A stretch of DNA of 44,944 nt from an uncultured Clostridia bacterium (lineage in GTDB: Bacteria > Bacillota > Clostridia > TANB77 > CAG-508), in assembly GCA_944392175.1 (NCBI GenBank), contig CALXVT010000009.1, forward strand, positions 1-44,944, in the 5' to 3' direction. A program made the translations under genes and the position numbers. The notes under the pieces are model-generated. The model was not told the DNA's origin. It saw only the letters and a program-made list of their open reading frames with translations, and ran no database searches. Numbering within the stretch: position 1 is the stretch's first letter; each line of letters opens with the position of its first letter. This document shows positions 23,298-33,264 of the stretch, one piece after another.

Positions 23298-24253
23298 TGG
23301 CATATAATTTAAAAGAAGTTGTTGCAACAAGACCTTCTAGATTCTCTGAAGGACATAAAATGTGTGCAGGTTGTGGAGCTCCACCAGTTGCAAGAATGGT
23401 TTTACGTGCTTTAAAACCAGAAGACCATGCAGTTATTGCTAATGCTACTGGATGTATGGAAGTTTCTACATTTACATATCCATATACTTCTTGGACAGAT
23501 TCATATATCCATACAGCTTTCGAAAATGCAGGTAGTACTTTATCTGGAGTAGAAGCTGCATACAAATCTTTAAAGAAACAAGGAAAATTACAAGAAGATA
23601 CACATACTAAATTCATCGCATTTGGTGGAGATGGTGGAACTTATGATATAGGTTTACAATCACTTTCAGGTGCTTTGGAAAGAGGACATGACTTAACATA
23701 TGTATGTTATGATAATGGTGCTTATATGAACACAGGTATTCAACGTTCTTCTGCAACACCAAAATTTGCAGATACTACAACATCACCTGCAGGAAAAGTT
23801 ATCCCTGGAAAAGCACAAGAAAGAAAAGATTTAACAGAAATAATGGTATCACATCATTTACCATATGTTGCACAAAGTATAGCAATGACAAACTTTAAAG
23901 ATTTATATGAAAAATCTGAAAAAGCAATTTATACAGAAGGACCTACATTCTTAAATGTATTAGCTCCTTGCCCAAGAGGTTGGGGATATGCAACAGAAGA
24001 TTTAATGCAAATAAACAAATTAGCTGCAGATACATGTTATTGGCCATTATATGAAGTTGAAAATGGTGTATACAAAATAACATATAAACCTGCTAAAAAA
24101 CTTCCAGTAGAAGAATTCTTAAAACCACAAAAACGTTTTAAACATATGTTTAAACCAGGAAATGAATGGATGATAGAAGAATTCCAAAGAATAGTTGATA
24201 AAAGATGGAATGAATTATTAGAATTAGAAGAATTGACAAATAAAGAACAATAA
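23297..24253 (+). CDS. porB: Pyruvate:ferredoxin oxidoreductase, beta subunit
   Basis: A 318-residue thiamine-diphosphate subunit. The cluster-binding CAGCGAP is at about 23-29 and a later ATGCMEVS cysteine follows. The cofactor motif FGGDGGTYDIG (about 113-123) continues to YDNGAYMNTGIQRS, which closely matches pyruvate-type enzymes. It is the last gene of porCDAB and is followed directly by a large bidirectional hairpin. Together with the ferredoxin at 28.9-29.1 kb this shows a ferredoxin-based anaerobic metabolism. Confidence 0.95.
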   Translation: MAYNLKEVVATRPSRFSEGHKMCAGCGAPPVARMVLRALKPEDHAVIANATGCMEVSTFTYPYTSWTDSYIHTAFENAGSTLSGVEAAYKSLKKQGKLQEDTHTKFIAFGGDGGTYDIGLQSLSGALERGHDLTYVCYDNGAYMNTGIQRSSATPKFADTTTSPAGKVIPGKAQERKDLTEIMVSHHLPYVAQSIAMTNFKDLYEKSEKAIYTEGPTFLNVLAPCPRGWGYATEDLMQINKLAADTCYWPLYEVENGVYKITYKPAKKLPVEEFLKPQKRFKHMFKPGNEWMIEEFQRIVDKRWNELLELEELTNKEQ

Positions 24254-24293
24254 TGAAAAAAATAAGAGCAATTATGCTCTTATTTTTTTCATT
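24252..24293. terminator. Strong bidirectional terminator between porB and the surface protein gene
   Basis: A perfect 18-bp stem (24252-24269 with 24276-24293) and a 6-base loop, with seven A on one side and seven T on the other. It begins within the porB stop codon and ends one base before the stop of the convergent gene. Confidence 0.9.
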
Positions 24294-24294
24294 A

Positions 24295-27200
24295 TTATTT
24301 TCTTCTTTCTTTTATTTTTAATGTTATTATTATTGTTCCTGCTACCACTAATGCTGCTAATACTCTTTGCAATATCTCTATTACATAATCTTCTAGTCCT
24401 AATGATTCTGCCACTATTAATCTACAACCAGATTCATTATCTTCTGTTGTTGTTTCTGCAAAATTTGCTCCATTTTTTGTATTTTCTGCTACTGCTCTAT
24501 TTGTTTTTAATCCCATGTTGTCCCCTACTTCTTCACATCTTAATACAATTTCTAATTCTCTACTTTCTCCTGGCTGTATTTCTACTCCATCCAATACATT
24601 TGTTACTGCATATCCATTTTCTAAATACCAATAATCTTCATTATCTTCTGCATAAAATTCTAGCCCTTCTGGTATCATATCTGTTATTTTTCCTGCTGTT
24701 CCTGGTATTTCTCCTGAATTTGTTATTACTATTTTATATTTTATTTTTAACTCTGCATTTGGTATATCTTTTCTATGTATTGATACTTGGAATATATTTT
24801 TATTTGTATTACTTAATTTTTGCTCTTCTCCATTTACATATAATTCTGATATTGTTTTATCTGTTTGTATATTAAAGTTTTGTTTGTTGTAATAGTAAAT
24901 TACTTCAGTTACTCCTGAGTTTACTGTTCCTTCTGCATTTAATGGTGTTCCATCTAATCTATAATATTGAACCTCTTTTCCATTTGTTGCATATCTTGTT
25001 CCTATTCTTTGTCTCATTGTTTCTGTTGGTAATAGTTCTTCATTTGTTTCTTTGTCTAAATATCTTACTATTACTGTTCCAATTGTTGTATCAATTGGTT
25101 GATCTGGTTCTTCAGTTGGTTCTGCTTTATTTGATATAGTTAATATTTGCTTATTATATGTTGTTATATCTTCTGTATTTTCTTTATATATTGTTATTGT
25201 ATTTGGTCTTGGTATATATATTCCCATAGTCATTACATTTGAATAACCTATGTTTGATGCTGTAGAAAGTGGTGCTGTTGACATTGAATTCATCGATAAA
25301 AACATATATTGATTATTGTCTAACTCTATAACTTTTTCCATTACCATATTTTCAATAGTAATACTATCAACTGAATCTACTACATATTGAATTTTTCCTT
25401 GCTTATTTAATTTAACAAGTAGTAATGGATTTTCATTTTGTATTTCTCGTCCATTTTCTGTATAATCTCCACTAATATTTCCATTAATCATCATATATGC
25501 TAAATATCCGTCATTTACTTCTCCAAGTATAGTTGAGAAAAAGGGAATATTCCATTCTATTTTTCCTTCTTTTGTTACTTTTATTAAATTATATCCAGAA
25601 GGTATTTTAATATCCTCACCTGAAACTGTATATTCTGAATTTATATCTATATCTGAATATACTTGTATTTCATATATTACTGCATCATCTTTTGTTGTAT
25701 ATGAATTAATATATTCTTGTTCTAAATTTTGTTGCCATTCATTTACTTGTTTTTGTTCAATTATTTCTACATCTTTATTATATGATGTAATTAAACTTAA
25801 AGATTGATTATTTATATCTTGAGAATCATACTCGAATAATGTAAATTCTCCATTTTCTTTTACATTTATTTCATTATATTCATTTTGAATTTGAATTGCT
25901 TTTACAATCTTTCCTTCATTATTTAATATAATTACTACATTTCCTTTAATTTTAATTTCATTATTATCTAGAGTCTTATCAGCTGATATAGTTATTTCCT
26001 TTTTTGCACTACCATATATTATAGCTCCAGTATTTGTAGGACCACCATAATTTCCATTAATTCCTGTACCAAACTCAAATTGAATATCTTTTAATATTTC
26101 TGTAGTATTTCCATCATAATTTATAAATAATACTGTATCATTAACTAAAATAATCGCATTATTATCTGTAATTTTAACAATTCCAGCATAAATATTTTTT
26201 TGCAATTCTACTACATTTTCTATTTTATTTTCATTTGTAAATCTAATTAAATATAAATGCTTTCCATCAAGAATTATTTCTTTATTATTAGAAGTTTCGT
26301 TTGCTGAAATTGTATATGAAGCATAAGAATCATTTAAAGCTCCTAATATTGCATATTTTCCATTTTCTATTTTTTGCGCATCATATATATCTAATTTACT
26401 AAAAGCCTCAGCATCCATATATGTCTTTGTATAAATTTGTGACGCACTTTTTATAGTATATATTCCTTTTTTTGTTATCTCAATTTCTTGAGAATTATTT
26501 TCTGATAATATATATCCTTCAGGAGCTTGAACTTCTGTTACTTTATATTTTCCTTCTGGCAATTTTACATTTATTATTCCACTTGAATTTGTTGTACAAA
26601 CATTTAGTTCTTTTCCATTAATATCTTCCCTATCTCCTACAATATTTCCATTAATATCTATTGCAGATTCTTCTGTAATACTTCCATCAGTATTTGTAAT
26701 TAATTTAGATATTGTAAATTTTGCCCCTTGTAATTTTTCTCCTGTTTCTTCATCTTGTTTTATTATTTGTAAAGATGGTTCAAGAGAATTTGAAATTTCT
26801 AGCTCTTGTTTATCTATTTCTTCTGCAATTCTGTCTTTTTCCTGATATTTTTCTAAAGAAGTTATTATATTAAAATTCTGTTCAATTTGTAATGTTGTTG
26901 CTGGTCTTATAGGACTTGTTTCTCCTAAAGATATTTGATAATTTAAATATACCATTTTATTATTATCTAAAGTTATTATTTTAATAGGCATTTTCATAGA
27001 AGTCATCAAAGATATAATGTCTCCACCTGACATTTCTCTTACTCTTTTTATTTTAAAATCTTCTGTATATGTTAATTCGTATATTGTTGTTGGATCAATT
27101 TCTATTTTTCTATTATTAACAGTATCTTCTGCTGGTATATCTTCATCAAGCATTGCATATGTTATGTATGTTTCATTTACCTGATATATCATCGAAAAAT

Positions 27201-28641
27201 TCATTGATTGTTTTTTAGTAATATTTTCTATTTTTCCATTTTCGTTGATTTTAGCTAAATAATAACCATATTCTTCTAATTTAATTTCTTTATTGTCCGC
27301 AGTATATTTTGCATCTATACTTGTTAAATTTAAATTTTTTATTATCAAAATTATTTCATTATCTGGAGTAATTAATGAAATTGAAGCATCATCACCTAAA
27401 GCATCAATTACTTCAATATTTTTATAATCTGCCAATTTAAAATCAGAATTATATTGTAACAAATAATATTTATCTGTCTCTAAATTTACAGCATTTCCAC
27501 TTGTAGTATTCTCAGCAGATATTGTATAATCTTGCATTGCATATCCAGCAATAGTAAAATTATTATCTCCATTATTTACAATATAATTAATATCTAATGT
27601 ATTTTCAGTTTGTTTTATATTTGTAATTATTCCATCGTTACTTATATTTACTAAAGTTGTTGAATTTGTAGGTAAAGTAATTTCTGTATTATCACTTGAA
27701 AAACTAGATGGTAAAACTATTTCAAAAGCTGTAGAAATATATGCTATAAATCCATCATTTGTTTCTATGTAATTAGTATCTGCTGTTATATAATTTTCAT
27801 TTGAATATAAATTTAAGTCTTTTACAAAATTACCTGTTTTATTAAACCAAATATAAACTGATTCTCCTTTTATTATAAAATAGTTATCTGTTTCTTTAAC
27901 AATTTTAAATGGAAGGTCCGTAATTGTAGTTGTTAATATCGTATTCTCATTTAAGATACTTGAAATATCAATATAATTTAGTTTTATAAATTCACTTATT
28001 TTATTATTACTATTATATCTAAAAATATATAAATTATCTTTTGCTAATGAAATATCTGTATTAAAAGTTGTTTCTTCAGCAGGAATTCTATTATCTTCTG
28101 TTGCTACTACTAATGCAAGATATTCTTCTCCTTGTGTCTTTTTTATATCTACTTCCATTATGCCTGAATCATAAGTTTTATCCCATTCTTTATTTAGATA
28201 ATTCAAATTATATGTACCATTTGAAGTTAATGTTATCTCATATGTGTTATTTTCATTTAACTCGTATCCTTCTGGGGCTTGAACTTCTGTTACTTTATAT
28301 TTTCCAGAAGGTAAATTTAAATTAACCTCTCCTTTTGAATTCGAGTTGATAACTCTGTATTCCGTACCTCCAATATTTTCTATATTTCCAATTAGGTTTC
28401 CTTCTGCATCTTTTGCTTCTTCTTCTTTCCCATTAGAGATCTTTTTTATTGTAAATTTTGCATTTTGCAAATTAAGATTATAATCTTTATCTGTAATTTT
28501 TATGCTTAATGTTGAATCATCTGCCTTTGCATTTACAATAATACAAAAAATAGAAAGAATTAATAAAATTATTATAGTAGATATAAATACAATCATTTTG
28601 TATTTATTATTAATTTTGTTAATCTTACATTTTTTGTCCAT
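24295..28641 (-). CDS. Large surface protein: two SpaA-like domains, degenerate repeats, MucBP, C-terminal membrane helix
   Basis: A 1448-residue exported protein. A signal peptide (helix about 16-38, likely cut after AKA at 39-40) is followed by a SpaA/Cna-B-like domain (about 46-150, with GKYKVTEVQAPEGY), a long region with about five repeats, a second SpaA-like domain (about 622-730), about four more repeats, a MucBP-like domain (about 1188-1252, VIVRYLDKETNEELLP), a DUF11-like domain (about 1290-1400) and a C-terminal helix with basic tail (KIKERRK). The repeats follow a pattern of I-x-A-x-x-T-x-x-N, then L-Y-x-L-x-Y-N and x-G-K-I, and look like degenerate beta-propeller blades. No LPxTG-type sorting signal precedes the last helix. 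An adhesive or mucus-related role is inferred from domain types. Own promoter; convergent with porB. Confidence 0.85.
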   Translation of the reverse strand: MDKKCKINKINNKYKMIVFISTIIILLILSIFCIIVNAKADDSTLSIKITDKDYNLNLQNAKFTIKKISNGKEEEAKDAEGNLIGNIENIGGTEYRVINSNSKGEVNLNLPSGKYKVTEVQAPEGYELNENNTYEITLTSNGTYNLNYLNKEWDKTYDSGIMEVDIKKTQGEEYLALVVATEDNRIPAEETTFNTDISLAKDNLYIFRYNSNNKISEFIKLNYIDISSILNENTILTTTITDLPFKIVKETDNYFIIKGESVYIWFNKTGNFVKDLNLYSNENYITADTNYIETNDGFIAYISTAFEIVLPSSFSSDNTEITLPTNSTTLVNISNDGIITNIKQTENTLDINYIVNNGDNNFTIAGYAMQDYTISAENTTSGNAVNLETDKYYLLQYNSDFKLADYKNIEVIDALGDDASISLITPDNEIILIIKNLNLTSIDAKYTADNKEIKLEEYGYYLAKINENGKIENITKKQSMNFSMIYQVNETYITYAMLDEDIPAEDTVNNRKIEIDPTTIYELTYTEDFKIKRVREMSGGDIISLMTSMKMPIKIITLDNNKMVYLNYQISLGETSPIRPATTLQIEQNFNIITSLEKYQEKDRIAEEIDKQELEISNSLEPSLQIIKQDEETGEKLQGAKFTISKLITNTDGSITEESAIDINGNIVGDREDINGKELNVCTTNSSGIINVKLPEGKYKVTEVQAPEGYILSENNSQEIEITKKGIYTIKSASQIYTKTYMDAEAFSKLDIYDAQKIENGKYAILGALNDSYASYTISANETSNNKEIILDGKHLYLIRFTNENKIENVVELQKNIYAGIVKITDNNAIILVNDTVLFINYDGNTTEILKDIQFEFGTGINGNYGGPTNTGAIIYGSAKKEITISADKTLDNNEIKIKGNVVIILNNEGKIVKAIQIQNEYNEINVKENGEFTLFEYDSQDINNQSLSLITSYNKDVEIIEQKQVNEWQQNLEQEYINSYTTKDDAVIYEIQVYSDIDINSEYTVSGEDIKIPSGYNLIKVTKEGKIEWNIPFFSTILGEVNDGYLAYMMINGNISGDYTENGREIQNENPLLLVKLNKQGKIQYVVDSVDSITIENMVMEKVIELDNNQYMFLSMNSMSTAPLSTASNIGYSNVMTMGIYIPRPNTITIYKENTEDITTYNKQILTISNKAEPTEEPDQPIDTTIGTVIVRYLDKETNEELLPTETMRQRIGTRYATNGKEVQYYRLDGTPLNAEGTVNSGVTEVIYYYNKQNFNIQTDKTISELYVNGEEQKLSNTNKNIFQVSIHRKDIPNAELKIKYKIVITNSGEIPGTAGKITDMIPEGLEFYAEDNEDYWYLENGYAVTNVLDGVEIQPGESRELEIVLRCEEVGDNMGLKTNRAVAENTKNGANFAETTTEDNESGCRLIVAESLGLEDYVIEILQRVLAALVVAGTIIITLKIKERRK

Positions 28642-28687
28642 TCATCTCACCCTCTCTACCTTATACTGCTTTTTTACCTTATATATT

Positions 28688-28715
28688 ATTATATATTTTT
28701 TATTACTTTTGTAAA
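28688..28715 (-). promoter_or_regulatory. Probable promoter of the large surface protein gene
   Basis: On the minus strand, TTTACA (28710-28715), 16 bases, TATAAT (28688-28693), about 47 bases before the ATG. The rest of the gap up to 28803 is AT-rich with nothing else recognised. Confidence 0.6.
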
Positions 28716-28803
28716 CATCTATATAAAGGTGCATTCTTTAAGGCTCTAGGGCTCTTCATTTTTCAATCAAATATTATTTTTTTGTTACATAATTTTAAGC
28801 TCA

Positions 28804-28843
28804 AAAAAGAAGCTTGTTACTTTTTTATTACAAGCTTCTTTTT
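28804..28843. terminator. Terminator downstream of the ferredoxin operon
   Basis: A 14-bp stem (AAAAAGAAGCTTGT / ACAAGCTTCTTTTT) flanked by A/T-runs on both sides. It closes the long minus-strand operon that ends with the ferredoxin gene. Confidence 0.85.
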
Positions 28844-28935
28844 ACATTTAAAGCCTTTCTCCCTAAGAGTTAAGGCTACTATAAAATTTAATTATCTACA
28901 ATGGATTTAAGGTATATCCAAAAATCCTATGTATA

Positions 28936-29106
28936 TTATTCTTCCTCTGGCGCTTCAACTGGGCAAACTCCTGCGCAAGTACCACAAGAGATGCATGCAG
29001 ATGGGTCAATTACATATTTGTCTTCTCCTTGTGAAATACATCCAACAGGACAATCTGCTGCACATGCTCCACAACTAATACATTTATCTGTTATTTTATA
29101 TGCCAT
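28936..29106 (-). CDS. 2x[4Fe-4S] ferredoxin
   Basis: A 56-residue clostridial-type ferredoxin, MAYKITDKCISCGACAADCP at the start, with two motifs CISCGACAADCP (9-20) and CISCGTCAGVCP (38-49), followed by an acidic VEAPEEE tail. Eight cysteines bind two [4Fe-4S] clusters; one extra Cys (residue 23) follows the first motif. It would serve as low-potential electron carrier, for instance for the pyruvate oxidoreductase encoded 5 kb away. AGGTGGTGATA lies just before the ATG. It follows ricT by 67 bases and is the last gene before the terminator. Confidence 0.95.
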   Translation of the reverse strand: MAYKITDKCISCGACAADCPVGCISQGEDKYVIDPSACISCGTCAGVCPVEAPEEE

Positions 29107-29173
29107 TTATATCACCACCTTTCATGTTGTATTTTCTATAATATATGTTATTTGTTTTTTTACTATATATAAA

Positions 29174-30094
29174 TTACATATCATCATCATCTACTATGTC
29201 ATTTTGACCTAATTTTTCTAATTCGGCTAATTCTTTTGCATTCTCTTTTTCTTCTGGATCTTCTGTTTCTTCTTCATTGCTCTTTATTATTTTTATATCA
29301 TCTGCTTTATATTTCTTATAAAAATATCCGTCTCCATCCTCATCATTAAATTTAACTCTTACGTTTTCCTTTAGGATTTCTATACTATCTACTACTCCCT
29401 CGCCATCTTCAGTCTCAACAATTGAACCTATTTTTGGAAGCTTTGCTAGTTTTTCCTCATATGCATCTTGTTCATATTTAAGACAACACATTAATCTTCC
29501 ACATACTCCAGAGATTTTTGATGGATTTAATGACATATTTTGTTCTTTTGCCATTTTTATAGAAACTGCTTCAAAATTATTTAAAAATGTGCAACAACAA
29601 AGTTCTCTTCCACATACTCCATTCCCACCAATTCTTTTTACTTCATCTCTTACACCAATTTGTCTTAGTTCTATTCTTGTCTTAAATATTGCAGCTAAAT
29701 CTTTTACTAATTCTCTAAAATCAATTCTACCATCTGCTGTAAAATAAAACAATAGTTTAGATCTATCAAATTTATATTCTACATTTATAAGTTTCATTGG
29801 TAGTTTGTGTTTTGCAATCTTTTCCAAACATATATTAAAAGCTTCTTTCTCTTTTTCTTTATTTTCACGAAGTCTTGCAAAATCTTTTTTGTTTGCATAT
29901 CTAATTATTTTTCTTAATGGTTCAACTACTTTATCATCTTCTACCAACTTGTTTGCAATAGATATCTCTGCTAATTCTTCTCCATTTGCAGTATCTACAA
30001 TTACTTTATCTCTTAACTTTAATTTAAGATGTCCTGGATCAAAGAAATATATTTTCCCTGGTTTTTTAAATTTAATTCCTACTATTTCCTTCAC
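29174..30094 (-). CDS. ricT: PSP1-domain protein RicT (YaaT)
   Basis: A 306-residue protein of the PSP1/YaaT family. Visible features are the PSP1 core with RSKLLFYFTADGRIDFRELVKD (cited here only in part: FYFTADGRIDF, about 114-124) and conserved Cys clusters NGVCGRELCCCTF (about 155-167) and GVCGRLMCCLKYE (about 196-208). In Bacillus, RicT forms an Fe-S complex with RicA and RicF that aids RNase Y-dependent mRNA processing and affects sporulation. The gene follows holB in many Firmicutes, as here, and its start overlaps the holB end by 23 bases. The C-terminal tail is acidic and low-complexity. Confidence 0.93.
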   Translation of the reverse strand: MKEIVGIKFKKPGKIYFFDPGHLKLKLRDKVIVDTANGEELAEISIANKLVEDDKVVEPLRKIIRYANKKDFARLRENKEKEKEAFNICLEKIAKHKLPMKLINVEYKFDRSKLLFYFTADGRIDFRELVKDLAAIFKTRIELRQIGVRDEVKRIGGNGVCGRELCCCTFLNNFEAVSIKMAKEQNMSLNPSKISGVCGRLMCCLKYEQDAYEEKLAKLPKIGSIVETEDGEGVVDSIEILKENVRVKFNDEDGDGYFYKKYKADDIKIIKSNEEETEDPEEKENAKELAELEKLGQNDIVDDDDM

Positions 30095-30992
30095 TATTTA
30101 ACTCCTTCCACATATTAATTAAAAGATAATCTATACACATATCATAATTACTATTTGCTCTTAATCTTTTTTTAACCTCTTCTACAATAAAAATGCAATT
30201 TACATATTTTACAGGATTTAATTCCTCCTTTGCTTTATTGTCTAAAATGATATTAAGATAATCTAAAATATCATATATATCATCTTTGTTTTCATATAAG
30301 ACATTTGCATTATTTATAAATGTAACTAGGTTATCCTTATATATTATATCAAATATTTTGTCTATTTGCTCGTATTCTTCAGATTTTTCTTTTAATAATA
30401 TCGCTTTTTTTACACTTCCACCACATGCTTGAAGATATGAATTGTTAATATTTTCTATATTTAACTTGTTTAATATTAATTTTATCTCATCTTCTGATAA
30501 TAAATTAAAATATACTTTTGTACATCTTGATTTTATTGTAGTTAAAATTTTATTTTCGTTTGATGTTATTAATATTATAGTTATATATTGTGGTGGTTCT
30601 TCCAAGGTCTTTAATAAACAATTTTGTGCCTCTACAGTCATAAGTTCACTATCATTTATTATATATACTTTGTGATCTGAATTAATTGGTTTTTCTGCTA
30701 TTTTTGATTGCATTACTCTGATTTGGTCAATTTTTATACTTGTTCCTTCTGTATCTATTATTTGAAAGTTTGCATTATTGTCACTATTAAATTCTACACA
30801 AGATTTGCATATGTCACATGGTTTATTATCATTAGAAGTACATAAAATTGCTTTTGCTAATTCTTTTGCAAGCATCTTTTTTCCTATACCTTCTTCTCCT
30901 ATAAATAAATAACTATGTAAAATACTATTATTTCTTATAGAATTTTCTAGTTGTTTTTTTATTTTGTCATGTCCTATAACTTTTTCAAACAA
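30072..30992 (-). CDS. holB: DNA polymerase III subunit delta'
   Basis: A 306-residue AAA+ clamp-loader subunit that helps load the beta clamp. Residues 1-10 (MFEKVIGHDK) and the P-loop GEEGIGKK (32-39) are typical; the last P-loop residue is Lys rather than Ser/Thr, consistent with a subunit that need not hydrolyse ATP. A zinc-ribbon follows (CDICKSC near 59-65), then LLKTLEEPP (about 125-133) and the sensor I region TIKSRC. It lies 18 bases after lepB and overlaps ricT, so it is in the same transcript. Confidence 0.93.
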   Translation of the reverse strand: MFEKVIGHDKIKKQLENSIRNNSILHSYLFIGEEGIGKKMLAKELAKAILCTSNDNKPCDICKSCVEFNSDNNANFQIIDTEGTSIKIDQIRVMQSKIAEKPINSDHKVYIINDSELMTVEAQNCLLKTLEEPPQYITIILITSNENKILTTIKSRCTKVYFNLLSEDEIKLILNKLNIENINNSYLQACGGSVKKAILLKEKSEEYEQIDKIFDIIYKDNLVTFINNANVLYENKDDIYDILDYLNIILDNKAKEELNPVKYVNCIFIVEEVKKRLRANSNYDMCIDYLLINMWKELNSEGNSRN

Positions 30993-31010
30993 TATTATTC
31001 CTCCTATTAT

Positions 31011-31685
31011 TTAATCTACAAAACCAAATTGGTTTAATGGCCAAAATCTTAATTTTACTTCACCTTCTATTTTATCTAAAGGAATACATCCAAATGATCT
31101 GCAATCAACACTTGAATTTCTATTATCTCCCATTGCAAATACAGTATCTTGAGGCACTATTATATCAGTAAATATACCTTCTAAATCATCTGTAACAATT
31201 CCTGGTTGTAAGTAATCTTCTTGTAATTCTTCGCCATTTATAAATACTTTGCCTTCTTTTATTTGTACATGCTCTCCTGGAAGACCTATAACTCTTTTTA
31301 TATAACTTGTTTTTGTGGTTTCTAATACATAATAATTAAATTTTTCAATTATTGACATATTGCTAGTATCTGTAAAAACCGCAACTGGATTACTTAAATC
31401 TGTATCATCTTTTGTTCTATGTGTTTCTGATGGAGCTTCAAATGTTATTATATCTCCTCTTTCAGGCATTTGTTTAAACGTCCTTCCTACTCTGCTTAAT
31501 ATCAACCTTTGATTTTCTTTTAAAGTAGGAAACATAGATGATTGTTTAACAATCGTAGGAGTTAAAAGAAAATATTTAATTAAAAGAGCTAATATTATTG
31601 CAATTACTATACATACAATCCAATTAAATATTTCTTTTAATATTTGCTTTTTATCTATCTGTATCTTTTTCTCCTCCATCTGCAT
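31011..31685 (-). CDS. lepB: Signal peptidase I
   Basis: A 224-residue type I signal peptidase with an N-terminal membrane helix (about 20-40) and an extracytoplasmic catalytic domain. The catalytic Ser50 is in QSSMFPT and the general-base Lys130 in YIKRVIGLPGE; the box GDNRNSSVDCRSFG is near 190-203. It removes signal peptides from exported proteins such as the large surface protein here. The start overlaps the histidine kinase end by 35 bases; a second in-frame ATG two codons on is possible. The operon position with a two-component system is not a canonical one. Confidence 0.95.
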   Translation of the reverse strand: MQMEEKKIQIDKKQILKEIFNWIVCIVIAIILALLIKYFLLTPTIVKQSSMFPTLKENQRLILSRVGRTFKQMPERGDIITFEAPSETHRTKDDTDLSNPVAVFTDTSNMSIIEKFNYYVLETTKTSYIKRVIGLPGEHVQIKEGKVFINGEELQEDYLQPGIVTDDLEGIFTDIIVPQDTVFAMGDNRNSSVDCRSFGCIPLDKIEGEVKLRFWPLNQFGFVD

Positions 31686-33135
31686 TTATTTTTTCTTCCT
31701 CCCTTAAAATAAACTTATTGTTGGTTTTAGTTGGTATTCTAATAACTACTTCTGTTCCTTCTCCTAATTTACTTTTTATATCTATTGTTCCATTATTTCT
31801 GTCTAATATTTCTTTAGCTATAGAAAGTCCTAGTCCTGTTCCTCCAGATTCTCTTGTTCTTGCTTTGTCTACTCTATAAAATCTATCAAAAATTCTTGCT
31901 AAATCTTCTTCTGGAATACCAATTCCTGTATCTATAAATTTTATGTATGCATCATTATATACAAAACCAACATATATATTTATTTTTCCATTTTCATTTG
32001 TATATTTTATACTATTTGATAATATATTAATTATTACTCTTTCTATTCCATCTTTTTCTGCATATACTGGTGGAACATTTGCAGTTACTAAACAATGTAC
32101 TTGTAGTTTTTTCTTATCTATTTCTATTTGTAATTTTTCTTGACATTTTTTAGCTAACTCACCTAAATCAAACTCTTCCTTCTCAACGGCAATTTTATTA
32201 CTATCAAATCTAGATAAAGATAATAAATCTGTTACTAATTTTGCCATTCTTTTTGCCTCTGAAGAAATTACGCCTAAAAATTTAGTTTCTATTTCTTTAT
32301 CATGATCTGTTTCTAGTAATGTATCAGCATATCCCATAATAGATGTTATTGGTGTTTTTAGCTCATGTGATACATCTGCGACAAATTCTTTTCTCATATT
32401 ATCCAATTTAACATGTTCAGTAATATCTTGTATAACTGCCATAATTCCAGCTGGTAAATCTTTTTCATCTTTAAGTATTTCAAAAGATAAATTTAAATAT
32501 CTATCTTTTACTTTTACTTTTTCTTCTGTTGATGTCCAATCTTCTAAATACATTATTTTTTCCATATTAATATCAATATTAATATTTTTAAATATTTCCT
32601 CAAATGTTGCATCTTCATCAATTATTGCTAAAGCTCTTGTAGCAGCTGGATTTACTAAAATTACTTTTCCCTCTTTATTAAAAGCTATTACACCATCTGT
32701 CATATGTAATAATATTGTTTCTATCTGTTTCTTTTGCCTAGACATTTCTGTCAAATTTTCTTTTAACTTTGTTGTCATTTCTTCAAAGGTATCTGCAAGT
32801 TCATCTATTTCATTTTTGCTTTTTATTTTATTTTTACCTTCTGTTAATGTTAGTTTTTCAGCATTTTTTATAAGTTTATTTATTGGTTTTACTACTGTTC
32901 TAGATAAAAATATACCAACTAAAATACTAATCACTCCAAAAGCTAAAAGCGAAATTAATAAAATAGTTTTTATATTAGAAATCTCATGCATTATTATATC
33001 TGTAAGTTCAGGTTCATTTATTATACCATTTATTGATTCTAAACATCCAGAAAAGAAAAGCCCTAATCCTGTAATTATTACAATTCCTAAAATAAAAAAT
33101 ATTAAAACAATTTTTAATTGTATGTTTTTTATCAC
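31651..33135 (-). CDS. Membrane sensor histidine kinase (WalK/PhoR type)
   Basis: A 494-residue kinase. Two membrane helices (about 8-29 and 57-78) flank a very short outer loop of about 27 residues. A HAMP domain (about 79-130), a PAS domain (about 135-240), the dimerisation/phosphotransfer domain with His257 (DVSHELKTP) and an HATPase domain follow, with N box NILSNSIKYTN, G1 DTGIGIPEEDL, and G2 GGTGLGLSIAKE. The combination of HAMP and PAS with the upstream OmpR-type regulator matches the WalK/PhoR group. GTG start with AAGGGA 6 bases upstream. It begins 175 bases after the regulator gene, with a hairpin between, so its level may be tuned separately. Confidence 0.93.
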   Translation of the reverse strand: MIKNIQLKIVLIFFILGIVIITGLGLFFSGCLESINGIINEPELTDIIMHEISNIKTILLISLLAFGVISILVGIFLSRTVVKPINKLIKNAEKLTLTEGKNKIKSKNEIDELADTFEEMTTKLKENLTEMSRQKKQIETILLHMTDGVIAFNKEGKVILVNPAATRALAIIDEDATFEEIFKNINIDINMEKIMYLEDWTSTEEKVKVKDRYLNLSFEILKDEKDLPAGIMAVIQDITEHVKLDNMRKEFVADVSHELKTPITSIMGYADTLLETDHDKEIETKFLGVISSEAKRMAKLVTDLLSLSRFDSNKIAVEKEEFDLGELAKKCQEKLQIEIDKKKLQVHCLVTANVPPVYAEKDGIERVIINILSNSIKYTNENGKINIYVGFVYNDAYIKFIDTGIGIPEEDLARIFDRFYRVDKARTRESGGTGLGLSIAKEILDRNNGTIDIKSKLGEGTEVVIRIPTKTNNKFILREEEKINADGGEKDTDR

Positions 33136-33264
33136 ATTTATCCCTTCTCTTCTTTATTTTATATATTGAACAAATTAATATCCACTAACTTTACTCTTTC
33201 TCTTTTGCATTTTTCAAAATTGTACACAACTATTGGAGCAAAGCAACTTTCCTATTGTAGAAGA

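Noticed and set aside
24321..25139. Plus-strand Leu-rich open frames opposite the surface protein gene
   Set aside because: They are shadows of low-complexity minus-strand coding sequence, with no ribosome site and no recognisable domain.
24295..28641. Surface protein as a substrate of the sortase at 287-1021
   Set aside because: No LPxTG, NPxTN, SPxTG or LPNTA-like motif precedes the C-terminal helix, and the genes are far apart.
28901..29212. Plus-strand 103-residue frame overlapping the ferredoxin
   Set aside because: The minus strand encodes a perfect 8-Fe ferredoxin with a good ribosome site and a following terminator; the plus frame is its shadow.
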